A stretch of 64,000 bases of DNA from Nonomuraea africana (GTDB lineage Bacteria > Actinomycetota > Actinomycetes > Streptosporangiales > Streptosporangiaceae), in NCBI RefSeq assembly GCF_014873535.1, contig NZ_JADBEF010000001.1, positions 124,001 through 188,000 on the forward strand, in the 5' to 3' direction. The notes below the pieces were generated by a model. The model made no database searches. It had not been told where the DNA came from and was given only the letters and a program-made list of their open reading frames with translations. This document shows positions 44,998-52,704 of the stretch, piece after piece; the stretch's first letter is position 1; each line of letters opens with the position of its first letter. Both the position numbers and the translations under genes were made by a program.

Positions 44998-46140
44998 GTG
45001 AATCGTGCGACTGCGGCTCGTGTCGCCGCTCTGGCCTGCGCGACGCTGATGCTCGGCGGCGCCGTACCCGCCGCTGCCGCCCCGCCCCGCCCGCCCGCGC
45101 CGGGTGATGTGCAACAGGCGCTGGAGGCCCTGGCGAAGACCGACGGAGTGGTGGGCGCCATCGGAGAGGTGTACGTCGACGGCAGGCGCGTCGGCCGGGG
45201 TTCGGCCGGCTCCCGTCTGCTCGACGGCAAGGGCGGGCGGATCCCGTCCGACGCCCGCTACCGCGTCGGGTCACAGACCAAGGCGATGACGGCCACGGTG
45301 CTGCTGCAACTGGTCGACGAGGGCAGGATCGGCCTGGAGGACAAGCTCGGCGACGTGCTGCCTGAGGTGGTCGAGAAGGACCTGGTGGAGCGGGCCGGCG
45401 AGATCACCGTACGGCAGCTGATCCGGCACACCTCCGGCATCCCCGAGTGGTTCAGGCTCGACCTCATCGACATCTTCGACACCACGACCTACTACCGCCC
45501 CCTCGACCTGGTGAAGATCTCACGCGGCCAACCCAGGACGCAGGAGCCGGGAGAGAAGTTCTCCTACTCCAGCACCAACTACACCCTCCTCGGCCTGATC
45601 ATCGAGAAGCTGACCGGCCGGACGCTGGCCGCCGAGTTCACCCGGCGTCTTTTCGCTCCTCTGGGGATGAACCGCACCTACCTGCCCAGCGAACCCCCCG
45701 AGGGGATCAAGGGCCCGCACGGGCACGGCTACGCCCCGGGCCCCGACGGCAGGCCGCGCGACATGGACCGGCTGAACGCCAGCTACGGACACGGGGCCGG
45801 TGGGGTGATCTCCACTGCGCATGACATGAGCGCCTTCCGAAGCGCGTTCGTCCGGGGCAGGCTGCTGCCGCCGGCGCTGCAACGGGTGATCACCGACCCG
45901 CCGGAGGGCGCACCGCAACCGCCCGCACCCCCGTGCGGCGGCGCGCTGGCACAGCCGAGCAACGGCGGCGCGCCCGGCTTCACCGCCGCGACCTTCACCT
46001 CGCCCGATGGCCGCCGCCAGTTCGCCGTCTCCACCACCCTGAACCTCGAGCAGTCCCTCACCGTTCTCAGAGCCATCACCCGGACGGCCGAAGCGGTGCT
46101 CTGCCCCAAGTCGCCGGCGGCTGGACCACCATCTGCGTAG
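44998..46140 (+). CDS. Secreted serine hydrolase (beta-lactamase/D-Ala-D-Ala carboxypeptidase fold)
   Basis: 380 aa with a Sec signal (cleavage near AVPAAAA). The catalytic SxxK tetrad is SQTK near residue 85. The second motif, normally YxN, reads YSS in FSYSSTNYTLLG. The mature region contains LIRHTSGIPEW, typical of class C/esterase EstB-like enzymes. It probably hydrolyses peptides, esters or peptidoglycan stems outside the cell. GTG 44998 is chosen because AGGGA lies eight bases upstream; the frame extends to 44959 without support. Confidence 0.9.
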   Translation: MNRATAARVAALACATLMLGGAVPAAAAPPRPPAPGDVQQALEALAKTDGVVGAIGEVYVDGRRVGRGSAGSRLLDGKGGRIPSDARYRVGSQTKAMTATVLLQLVDEGRIGLEDKLGDVLPEVVEKDLVERAGEITVRQLIRHTSGIPEWFRLDLIDIFDTTTYYRPLDLVKISRGQPRTQEPGEKFSYSSTNYTLLGLIIEKLTGRTLAAEFTRRLFAPLGMNRTYLPSEPPEGIKGPHGHGYAPGPDGRPRDMDRLNASYGHGAGGVISTAHDMSAFRSAFVRGRLLPPALQRVITDPPEGAPQPPAPPCGGALAQPSNGGAPGFTAATFTSPDGRRQFAVSTTLNLEQSLTVLRAITRTAEAVLCPKSPAAGPPSA

Positions 46141-46236
46141 GCAGGGGGATGGGTCGCGTCTGCCTCCACATCCGGCCGGACGTGCTTCTCGGGCGCGATC
46201 CCTTCGGGCCAGGCGCTCTCGGCAACGTCACCGGGG

Positions 46237-46680
46237 TCAGCCGGACACGGCGTACCGCCGCTGCTCGACAGGGCGGCGCCGGCGCACGGTCACCGAGGCG
46301 CCGGCCGTACTCGGCGGATTCCGGGGGTGCGGGTTGGCGTCGAGCCGATCACGAGAAGGGTCGGGTTGTGCCTGGATGTGGAGGTGGGAGTCGAGCTCGA
46401 GCACGGCGAGCAGCCTCAGCACGGGCCGGCTGGGCTCCTTGAGCACCAGGCGGCCGCCGCGTTCGCGCATCTGGTTGTCGGCCCAGATGAGGAGACGGAG
46501 CCCGTAACAGTCGATGAAGGTCACCCCGGACAGATCCAGGGTGAGCTGTCGCGGCTGATGCCGGTTCAGCGCGTCCTTCAGCCAGCCCTGCAGCCGGCCG
46601 TGGCTGACGAGGTCGAGGTCACCGGTGACCGCGGCCTGGAGGGTCTGTGCCGATCTCGACATCCATATCTTCGCAGTCAT
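46237..46680 (-). CDS. STAS domain protein (anti-sigma factor antagonist-like)
   Basis: 147 aa. Residues 1-110 form a STAS domain with LTLDLSGVTFIDCYGLRLLI. In SpoIIAA-type antagonists this position reads DSSG, with a Ser phosphorylated by an anti-sigma kinase; here it is DCYG, so phosphorylation control is lost. The basic C-terminal tail of about 35 residues is unrelated. AGGA precedes ATG 46680. It may act as a constitutive binder or in a non-sigma role. Confidence 0.84.
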   Translation of the reverse strand: MTAKIWMSRSAQTLQAAVTGDLDLVSHGRLQGWLKDALNRHQPRQLTLDLSGVTFIDCYGLRLLIWADNQMRERGGRLVLKEPSRPVLRLLAVLELDSHLHIQAQPDPSRDRLDANPHPRNPPSTAGASVTVRRRRPVEQRRYAVSG

Positions 46681-46732
46681 CGGGGTTCCTGGTCGCTTCT
46701 CGGGGCTGATGGTTCTGCGAGGTGAAAAGAGG

Positions 46733-46772
46733 CCCCCGTGATCTCGGGCCGGCCGGCCCGAGATCACGGGGG
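46733..46772. terminator. 40-bp perfect palindrome
   Basis: CCCCCGTGATCTCGGGCCGG (46733-46752) is followed at once by its exact reverse complement (46753-46772), centred on GGCC. On the minus strand it comes nine bases after the SPW remnant stop and about 50 bases before the STAS start. Extruded or transcribed, it is a very stable hairpin, probably a terminator. Confidence 0.55.
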
Positions 46773-46780
46773 ATCGGGTA

Positions 46781-46922
46781 TCAGGCGTGCACGGACCTGT
46801 GTCCCCGTGCCTGTGGCAGGGCGACCCAGAGTCCGGCGACGACGGCCACGGCGCCGGCGATCCACGCGGTCCACGCGGCTTCGGCCCACCCAGTCCTGCC
46901 AGCGGACCCACTTCCTGTCCAT
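46781..46922 (-). pseudogene. SPW-repeat-type small membrane protein, frameshifted and internally deleted
   Basis: ATG 46922 follows a perfect AGGAGG. It encodes MDRKWVRWQDWVG, the usual N-terminus of SPW-repeat membrane proteins, and then runs into an Arg-rich frame. The C-terminal membrane helix of that family (AAWTAWIAGAVAVVAGLWVAL, shortened) is present in another frame, ending at TGA 46781-46783. The central part is missing and the join is out of frame. Confidence 0.5.
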
Positions 46923-46993
46923 GGGTACCTCCTGTGTTACCTCTTCCTTGCGGTCTCTCGTGACACGCGGCGGTCACTTCGACACGCGGCCCG

Positions 46994-47302
46994 CTACTGC
47001 GGTTGGGGCGGGTGGGCGCGGGCCCGCTCCAGCTCGTGTCGCAGCTGCCTGACTTCCTGCTCCAGTTCGAGGATGCGGCGGATGGCGATGAGGGTCATGC
47101 CCTCATCGGTCATCCGGGTCACGTGTTGCACGGTCATGATGTCCCGGCGGGAGTAGCGTCGCTGTCCGCCGGGCGACCGGCTCGGGCTGACCACGTTGTG
47201 CTGGTCCAGACGGCGTAGGAACGCGTGCTGGACCCGCAGCATGTCGGCGACCTGGCCGAGCGAGTACAGCGGGGCGTGGTCGTCGTCGAAGGGCAGTGTC
47301 AT
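46994..47302 (-). CDS. hspR: MerR family regulator, HspR-like
   Basis: 102 aa. MerR-type winged helix: YSLGQVADMLRVQHAFLRRL (helix-turn-helix), then PGGQRRYSRRDI (wing), then a C-terminal helix with heptad spacing. HspR represses heat-shock operons in actinobacteria by binding HAIR sites. GGAGG precedes ATG 47302. It lies downstream of hsp20 on the same strand, separated by a large hairpin. I find no clear HAIR inverted repeat upstream of hsp20, so its target is inferred from position. Confidence 0.83.
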   Translation of the reverse strand: MTLPFDDDHAPLYSLGQVADMLRVQHAFLRRLDQHNVVSPSRSPGGQRRYSRRDIMTVQHVTRMTDEGMTLIAIRRILELEQEVRQLRHELERARAHPPQPQ

Positions 47303-47317
47303 GGGCGGCCTCCGAGT

Positions 47318-47373
47318 GGCGGGGGCGGGCCACGGGACCATGCGCGAAGCTCGCGCCATGGCCCGCCCCCGCC
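47318..47373 (-). terminator. Large hairpin between hsp20 and hspR
   Basis: GGCGGGGGCGGGCCA (47318-47332) pairs perfectly with 47359-47373; an inner GCGCGA/TCGCGC stem lies in the loop. It begins seven bases after the hsp20 stop and ends before the hspR ribosome-binding site, so it can lower hspR read-through. Confidence 0.5.
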
Positions 47374-47379
47374 GGCGGG

Positions 47380-47814
47380 TCAGGCGTTGATGGCTTTGTT
47401 CTCGCCGCGGCTGATCTCCACCTTGCGAGGCTTGGCCCGCTCCGTCACCGGGATACGCACGGTGAGAACGCCGTTGTGGTACCCGGCGTCGATCTTGTCG
47501 CTGTCGAGGTGCTCGGAGAGGTAGATGCGGCGGGTGAAGGCGCCCATCACCCGTTCGCGGACGAAGACGCGTTCGTCCTCGCCGTACTCCTCCTCGCGGC
47601 GCGCTGTCACCGACAGCACCCCTCGGTCGACGGTGACCTCGATGGAGTCGGGGTCGATACCCGGCAGGTCGAACCGCAGCACCACGTCATCGGCGCGGCG
47701 GATTCCGTCCATGGGCATCACCGCTCCGCCGCCCTCGGCGGCGGCCTGGCGGGTCAGCCGGTCGAACTGACGCTCGAACTCCTGTACGAACGGGTCGATC
47801 GACGTCAGCAGCAT
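47380..47814 (-). CDS. Hsp20/alpha-crystallin family small heat-shock protein
   Basis: 144 aa. The alpha-crystallin domain covers residues about 40-140, with VVLRFDLPGIDPDSIEVTVD and the C-terminal strand YHNGVLTVRIPV, followed by an IEI-like tail KVEIS. ATP-independent holdase preventing aggregation of unfolded proteins. AGGTGA precedes ATG 47814, and a near-consensus promoter lies 82-112 bases upstream. Confidence 0.95.
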   Translation of the reverse strand: MLLTSIDPFVQEFERQFDRLTRQAAAEGGGAVMPMDGIRRADDVVLRFDLPGIDPDSIEVTVDRGVLSVTARREEEYGEDERVFVRERVMGAFTRRIYLSEHLDSDKIDAGYHNGVLTVRIPVTERAKPRKVEISRGENKAINA

Positions 47815-47891
47815 CGTGCTTCACCTCCGAAGATCTCCGGGAGCCGGTGGCACCCGGAATGCCTGTCCTGCTACAAGAGGAAACCTCTAAC

Positions 47892-48286
47892 TCAGATTAT
47901 AGGTATCCTCCGTTTCGAGATGTCAACTCTTCGGGTGCCGATCCTCCGGCGGGCGTTCGCCGCCGCCGCGTCCGGGGCGGCCTCCAGGCGGTGTGCCGCT
48001 CCCTGGGCCGGTCGAGGCGCGCGCGAGCCACTGCCGGTTCGACCTCCAGTGAAGCAAGGCGGAAGCCAGGGGATGCCGAACAGCTCCCGGGTGCGGATCA
48101 CGAACGGCAATTGTCGGCGGCCGTAGCGGCGCTGCCCGCCGGCCGAGCGGTCCGGCCGCACCGCGCCTGCGGCGTCCAGGCGGCGCAGGAACGCCTGCTG
48201 TGCGCCGAGCAGCTGGGCGGCCTGGCCGGTGGTGTCGTCGAGCTGTCCAACCGGCGTGATCACTTCCTGATGCGGTGGTCGCTCAC
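47892..48286 (-). pseudogene. Second HspR-like MerR gene, degraded
   Basis: Contains GQAAQLLGAQQAFLRRLDAA and SAGGQRRYGRRQL, closely similar to the HspR at 46994-47302. A plausible start (GTG 48286, VSDHRIRK) meets a stop after nine codons and must shift frame at AAGTGATC to join it. After RTRELFG the frame loses similarity and becomes low-complexity Arg/Ala, running through the hsp20 promoter. Probably non-functional. Confidence 0.55.
47896..47926 (-). promoter_or_regulatory. Promoter of hsp20
   Basis: Minus strand: -35 TTGACA (47926-47921), 19-base spacer, -10 TATAAT (47901-47896), both exact consensus. Such strong hexamers suit a repressor-controlled heat-shock gene. Confidence 0.6.
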
Positions 48287-48298
48287 ATGGAGAAGGGG

Positions 48299-48328
48299 TT
48301 GACAGATTTCTGCAGTAGCGGGTATAGA
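48299..48328 (+). promoter_or_regulatory. Promoter of the small gene at 48388
   Basis: -35 TTGACA (48299-48304), 18-base spacer, -10 TATAGA (48323-48328), 59 bases before the start codon. Confidence 0.5.
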
Positions 48329-48387
48329 AAAACTGTATCGGTCGATGACCTGGCGGCGCTACCAAAGGTTTCCGGGGAGGGATCGAG

Positions 48388-48663
48388 ATGCAGGACCTGG
48401 CCACGCGGCGCGTGGACGGCGAGTTCGCAGAGCTGATCTGCGCCGACGACCAGTGGCTGCGCGACACGTTCGACGCCCTGATCGCGGCGAGCTATGGGCC
48501 GCCCCCCGCCCGCCCCGGGCCACCTGCCCCTCCTCGGACCCCGCCCTCCTGGCCATCCGGCCGACCTCTCCACACCTGGTGCCAGAAGCGGACGCCGGAC
48601 GGGGTCCCGCTGGTGAAGCCGCCACGCATCCGGCGTGGACGCGCACCTCCGAGCCCGACATGA
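48388..48663 (+). CDS. Small conserved-type hypothetical protein
   Basis: 91 aa. The N-terminal half DGEFAELICADDQWLRDTFDAL resembles short actinobacterial proteins of unknown function; the C-terminal half is Pro/Arg-rich and poorly structured. GGAGG lies seven bases before ATG 48388 and a promoter is visible at 48299. Function unknown. The C-terminal half may be affected by a frameshift. Confidence 0.55.
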   Translation: MQDLATRRVDGEFAELICADDQWLRDTFDALIAASYGPPPARPGPPAPPRTPPSWPSGRPLHTWCQKRTPDGVPLVKPPRIRRGRAPPSPT

Positions 48664-48919
48664 CCTCGAAGGGGAACTCACGCGCGGGACAGAAAGGGGG
48701 GAGCGAACACACCCGAAGATCTACCCATACCTCGCTCACAACCTCATGTCACCAGGCCGGCGGGCCGGAGCTCCCTCCTCCCCGCCGGCCTCTTCCAGGC
48801 AACGGCGCCGGCCGCTGCCCCTGGAACGGTCGGGCGACCCTGCAGGCCGCGGCGCGATCGCAGGGAACGACGAGCCGTGAACGGCGAGCATGCCGCAGGC
48901 TGACCTGCCGTACGAAGAT

Positions 48920-50179
48920 TCACCCCAGGTCGGCGGGGTCGACGGCGTGGGCCATCGCGCGGTAGCCGGCGTCGTTCAGGTGCAGATGGTCGCCGGAGTC
49001 GTAGGCGGGATCGAGCCGGTCCTCGTCGTCAGGCGCGGCGAGGGTGCGATCCAGATCGACCACCGCGTCGTACGCGCCGGACGTGCGGATCCAGGCGTTG
49101 ACCGCATCGCGCTTGGCCTCGCTGCGGGCCGTGTGGTAGCGCGAGCCCTTCATCGGCGGGATCGTGGCGCCGATGGCCCGCACGCCCTTGGCGTGCGCCT
49201 GACGGATCAGCTCGCGGTGCCCCTCGATGATCTCCTCGGCGGAGACGTCCGTGGGCGGCGCGCCGATGGGGGAGGGGGCCTCGCTCATCCCGATGTCGTT
49301 GATGCCCTCCAGGATGATGACCGACCGCACGCCGGGCTGGCCCAGGACGTCACGCCGGAAGCGGGACGTCGCCTTGTCGCCGAGCCACGTCGAGTCGACC
49401 GTCACCCGGTTGCCGCCGATGCCCTGGTTCAGCACGGCGCGCGGCCGGCCGGTCGCGGCCAGTCGCTCGGCCAGCTCGTCGGGGTAGCGGTTGTCGGCGC
49501 CCGGGCTGGAGCCGTACCCGTCGGTGAGGGAGTCGCCGAAGGCGACCACGGCGCCCGGGCGGGAGGCGCTGCCGATGACGTCCACCCCGCTCAGGTAGTA
49601 CCAGGACAGCGAGGTCTGGTCGAAGGCGCCGGCCCCGCTGTCGGCGCGGTGGTCCCCGGCGGCCCGGTAACTGGCCGCCATGGCCTGCGCGTGATAGGTC
49701 GCGGGACCGGTCGGCGCGGCGAGGTAGAGCGTGACCGTCACGGAGTCGAGATCGGCCAGGCCCAGCTTCACGGGGTCGGTGGCGAGTTCGGCGCCGGCGG
49801 GGATGGTGAACGCCCGGGCCCGCTTGACGGTGAGCTGCCGCAGCGAGGCCGGCTGTACGGCGGCGCCGCGCGCGGTACGGGCGATGGTGGCGCCGGCGAC
49901 CTTCAGCGGAGCGGTGCCGTAGACGTTGGACAGCCGGATCCTGGCCAGCGCGCCGCCGGCGCTGACGCGGACCACCTGGCGGATCGTCTGGTCGGAGAAG
50001 CCCTGCTCGGACCAGTTGGGCGTGAAGTTCGCGCCGGGGCGCTGGGGCGACGCGGTCCAGGTGGCGGTCCAGGCCCGCGCCGGCGCCGGGATCTGCGCGA
50101 CCGCCGTCCCCGAGCCGGCCAGGAGCGTGGCGAACGTGAGGGCGAGAAGGGACGGCAGCCGTCGTGGTACGGCGTTCAT
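48920..50179 (-). CDS. Secreted SGNH/GDSL hydrolase
   Basis: 419 aa with a Sec signal (ending near GTAVAQ). An N-terminal beta-domain (residues 35-200) precedes the SGNH domain: block I FGDSLTDG near 215, block II Gly in NQGIGGNR, block III GIND and block V DHLHLND. The Ser-Asp-His triad is complete. Probably an esterase acting on acetylated polysaccharides or lipids outside the cell. AGGAGA-type site before ATG 50179. Confidence 0.93.
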   Translation of the reverse strand: MNAVPRRLPSLLALTFATLLAGSGTAVAQIPAPARAWTATWTASPQRPGANFTPNWSEQGFSDQTIRQVVRVSAGGALARIRLSNVYGTAPLKVAGATIARTARGAAVQPASLRQLTVKRARAFTIPAGAELATDPVKLGLADLDSVTVTLYLAAPTGPATYHAQAMAASYRAAGDHRADSGAGAFDQTSLSWYYLSGVDVIGSASRPGAVVAFGDSLTDGYGSSPGADNRYPDELAERLAATGRPRAVLNQGIGGNRVTVDSTWLGDKATSRFRRDVLGQPGVRSVIILEGINDIGMSEAPSPIGAPPTDVSAEEIIEGHRELIRQAHAKGVRAIGATIPPMKGSRYHTARSEAKRDAVNAWIRTSGAYDAVVDLDRTLAAPDDEDRLDPAYDSGDHLHLNDAGYRAMAHAVDPADLG

Positions 50180-50210
50180 GGGGTGTCTCCTGACAGGGGA
50201 AGGCGGGGTG

Positions 50211-50696
50211 TCATACGGCGGGAACCCTCGACTTCAGGAGCCGATCACCCGCGACGACCACCACGACGACGAGGACGAACGCGACGAAGGCGGCGCTGGT
50301 CCGCACGACGTGGAACATCTCCCATCGCTGCAGGATCGCCGCGTGGTCCGCGGGGACGGGCCCGACGGCCCACCGCTTGATCAGGCCGTTGATGGGGACG
50401 TTGCCGAACCGGGTGACCAGGAACGAGGTCAGCGCCAGCACCGCCGCGCCCGCGGCCAGCAGCCGGGGAAGCCGGCGCGAAACGACGGCGAGCACGATCG
50501 AGGTGAGGATCGCCAACGCCATCGTCGTCTGCATGACGACCCCGTTGACCTGCATCAGCGCCGTATGGAAGGTGAAGCGCACGTCGAGGGGCACGACCCT
50601 GAACGCGTAGGCCACGTTCACGGCTCCGTAGCCGAAGGCCCCCGAGAGCAGGCCCGTGGACAGCAGCGCGCACGCTTGGACAACTGGCCGCAGCAC
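50211..50696 (-). CDS. DUF1772 membrane protein (anthrone oxygenase-like)
   Basis: 161 aa with four predicted membrane helices (LLSTGLLSGAFGYGAVNVA, TMALAILTSIVLAVV, LLAAGAAVLALTSFLVT, and the last before LLKSR). The pattern matches DUF1772, a family related to small anthrone oxygenases. The central NGLIKRW segment resembles its conserved loop. GTG 50696 has AGGAG eight bases upstream. It lies 32 bases upstream of the SGNH gene, so the two may be co-transcribed. Confidence 0.8.
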   Translation of the reverse strand: MLRPVVQACALLSTGLLSGAFGYGAVNVAYAFRVVPLDVRFTFHTALMQVNGVVMQTTMALAILTSIVLAVVSRRLPRLLAAGAAVLALTSFLVTRFGNVPINGLIKRWAVGPVPADHAAILQRWEMFHVVRTSAAFVAFVLVVVVVVAGDRLLKSRVPAV

Positions 50697-50786
50697 GATG
50701 AGGTCTCCTGAAAGGGAAGGGGGTAACGGGAGAATCGTCGTCGCTCCGGCGATCGATGATCGTCCTCCGTACGTGCCCTCTTCTGC

Positions 50787-50893
50787 TACGTCAGGAGGCG
50801 CACGGGCATCTGTTTTCCCGTACGCCAGGGGGCGCACGGGTGTCCGTCCCGTACGCCAAGGGGCGCACGGTTTCCTTACGCCAGGGGGCGCAG
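50787..50893. repeat. Four copies of a 17-20 bp repeat
   Basis: The motif TACGCCAGGGGGCGCACGG occurs, with one to three changes, at 50787-50806, 50821-50840, 50852-50870 and 50877-50893 (the last shortened). Spacing falls from 34 to 31 to 25 bases. It lies 90-200 bases upstream of the DUF1772 gene. Confidence 0.62.
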
Positions 50894-50927
50894 GTTCGGC
50901 GGGACTACCGCCGGGGAGACCGGGCCA

Positions 50928-51167
50928 ATGCGCTGTCCGCCTCCGGCACCGAGCCGCCATGGGGTGGGTGGGCACGGCGGGGAGAGCGAGCCGGAGCGCA
51001 CCGCGTGGATTGCCGCGTCGGGACCCGGCGTGCCCGGCGACCCGCCCGCCGCGCTGGAGCAGGCCGACGTGCACGCGCACGTGCTGTTCGCCCTGGGCAT
51101 CGCGCCGCGGCCGGAGTGGGCGCTGGCCGGGCGCCCGTTCTCGGCGCGCTCGCGCGTCGCTCATTGA
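50928..51167 (+). pseudogene. Alkaline phosphatase-like enzyme, C-terminal remnant
   Basis: About 80 codons ending at TGA 51165-51167. GHGGESEPERTAWIAASGPGV and the following ADVHAHVLFALGIAPRPEWAL correspond to the C-terminal part of nucleotide pyrophosphatase/alkaline phosphatase superfamily enzymes, including the metal-site GHGG. The N-terminal two thirds are absent. Ends 17 bases before the beta-mannosidase remnant. Confidence 0.52.
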
Positions 51168-51184
51168 TCCGAAGAGGAGACATC

Positions 51185-51701
51185 GTGTCGTTGTCGATTC
51201 CGCTGGCCGACGGGTGGACCGTCCGCGCGGATTCACCCAGTCCGCTGCCGGCCGGGACCTTGGTGGCCGCCCAGGTGCCGGGGTGCGTGCACACCGATCT
51301 GATGGCGGCGGGGCGGTTGCCGGATCCGTTCCTGGACGACAACGAGCTGAAGGTCGCCTGGGTGGGACGGACCGACTGGCGGTACGAGACGCGGCTGCCG
51401 GAGCTGGACGACTCCTACGAGCGGACCGACCTCGTCTTCGACGGCCTGGACACGGTGGCCGAGATCCGGCTGGGAGATGCCTGCGCGTGACCCCCACCGA
51501 GACCGGCTGCGAGGTCACCGTCACGGCCCACGCCCTGATCCGCGACCTCTACCTGCATGCCGACCGGCTCCACCCGCGGGCCGGCACCGACACCGGACTG
51601 ACCACGCTGCTCCCCGGCGACCGCCTCAGCATCGCCGTCCACGGCCGGCAGGGCGAGCAGGCGGAGGTGGCGGCGCGCTGCGCTGCGTCAACGGCAGCTG
51701 A
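51185..51701 (+). pseudogene. Beta-mannosidase (GH2) with large internal deletion
   Basis: GTG 51185 behind GAGGA starts an intact GH2 N-terminus (sugar-binding domain: QVPGCVHTDLMAAGRLPDPF, then YETRLPEL and FDGLDTVAEIRL). At about codon 96 it jumps to a C-terminal part in another frame (CEVTVTAHALIRDLYLHADR) and, after one more shift, ends LRCVNGS. A normal enzyme has about 800 aa; the whole catalytic TIM barrel is lost. Confidence 0.75.
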
Positions 51702-51712
51702 CGGGGACCACC

Positions 51713-52534
51713 GTGACCAGTCCCGATCGACGGGGAGCTTGTGTGCTTGTGCTCGACATCGCCTTCGCCGGGAGCTTCACCACGTCCACCGAGTACACCC
51801 CGGCCACCGGTGAACGCGGCCTGCTCGTCCGCATCACCGGGCTGGAGGCGATCCATCCGTGCCGGGGCCTGCTGCTGGCCGACCCGGCGCACGGGGTGCG
51901 CCTTCCGGTGGTGCCCGAGGAGCGGGGCGTGGCCGTCCGAGCCGTCTTCCTGCCCGAGGCGGGTACGGCGGAGGGCGAGTTGCTGCTCGTCCGGGAGCAC
52001 GGCGGAGAGGCGGCCGCCGAGGGGATCGCCGTCGACGGGGCGGAGATCGTCATCAGCGGGCTGCGCGGCACGCTGCGGCGGGTGACGGTGACCGCCTTCG
52101 ACGGCCCGTACCGGCCCGAGCCGAACGCGCCGGGCCGCACCGGGCACAGCGACGGACACAGCGGCGGAAACGCCCTGACGGACGGCGACCCGGCCAGCCC
52201 CTGGGCCTCGGCGGCCGGCGGGGTGACCTTCCCCGGCGAGTTCGTCGTGGACTACGGCAACGCGCGGCAGATCGCCACGGTCACTCTGCACACCGCCTGG
52301 GCCAAGGGCCAGGGGATCACCGATGTGTCGCTGGAGACCTGGGACGGCTCGGCCTGGGTGCCGCAGGTCGCCCACCACCTGATCGACTGGCGGGAGAGCA
52401 GTGCGAAGGTCGAGACCAGCACCGTCACCCTGCCCAAGCCGGTCACCACGCAGAAGCTGCGCCTGACCGTGCACAAGGCGAACCTCCAGTGGGGCAACCT
52501 CGCCCTCTACGAGATCGCCACGACCGCCCCTTGA
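51713..52534 (+). CDS. Protein with C-terminal discoidin-like (F5/8 type C) carbohydrate-binding module
   Basis: 273 aa from GTG 51713 (GGGGA upstream). Residues about 125-270 form a discoidin/CBM32-like domain (NALTDGDPASPWAS, FVVDYGNARQIATVTLHTAW, KLRLTVHKANLQWGNLALYEI). The N-terminal half is beta-rich without a recognised motif, and no signal peptide is seen. Since such modules normally decorate large secreted glycosidases, this is probably the truncated 3' part of one, with an acquired start behind the mannosidase remnant. Confidence 0.52.
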   Translation: MTSPDRRGACVLVLDIAFAGSFTTSTEYTPATGERGLLVRITGLEAIHPCRGLLLADPAHGVRLPVVPEERGVAVRAVFLPEAGTAEGELLLVREHGGEAAAEGIAVDGAEIVISGLRGTLRRVTVTAFDGPYRPEPNAPGRTGHSDGHSGGNALTDGDPASPWASAAGGVTFPGEFVVDYGNARQIATVTLHTAWAKGQGITDVSLETWDGSAWVPQVAHHLIDWRESSAKVETSTVTLPKPVTTQKLRLTVHKANLQWGNLALYEIATTAP

Positions 52535-52594
52535 TCGGCACCGCGTAGGCGGCCCCGCCGTTCAGCTTGCTGTTCACGCCCCGTGCTGCCGGCG

Positions 52595-52616
52595 GTAGCC
52601 ACCTTTTTGTGGGTAC
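52595..52616. promoter_or_regulatory. HxlR-type operator-like dyad without an adjacent start
   Basis: GTAGCCAC and GTGGGTAC (7 of 8 complementary) flank a six-base AT-rich centre CTTTTT. Such dyads are typical of HxlR-family sites. It lies about 90 bases beyond the HxlR stop, not in front of a gene. Confidence 0.35.
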
Positions 52617-52704
52617 TTGTCGGCAGGCCGGGGCGGCCCGAAGCTTGGTCGTGGGCGGTCCGAGGGCCGTCGGATCCAGGGGAGAAGGGGAGGTCGGCGG
52701 TGTG

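Noticed and set aside
47815..47930. HAIR box for HspR upstream of hsp20
   Set aside because: CTTGAGT-N7-ACTCAAG is not present; only weak partial matches around CTCAGATT, so not annotated.
50787..50893. CRIS-like or Rep-origin iteron array
   Set aside because: Only four degenerate copies with unequal spacing, no replication gene and no AT-rich unwinding region.
50211..51524. 437-codon frame containing the DUF1772 gene
   Set aside because: Upstream codons run antisense to the mannosidase remnant and through the repeat array; AGGAG before GTG 50696 marks the true start.
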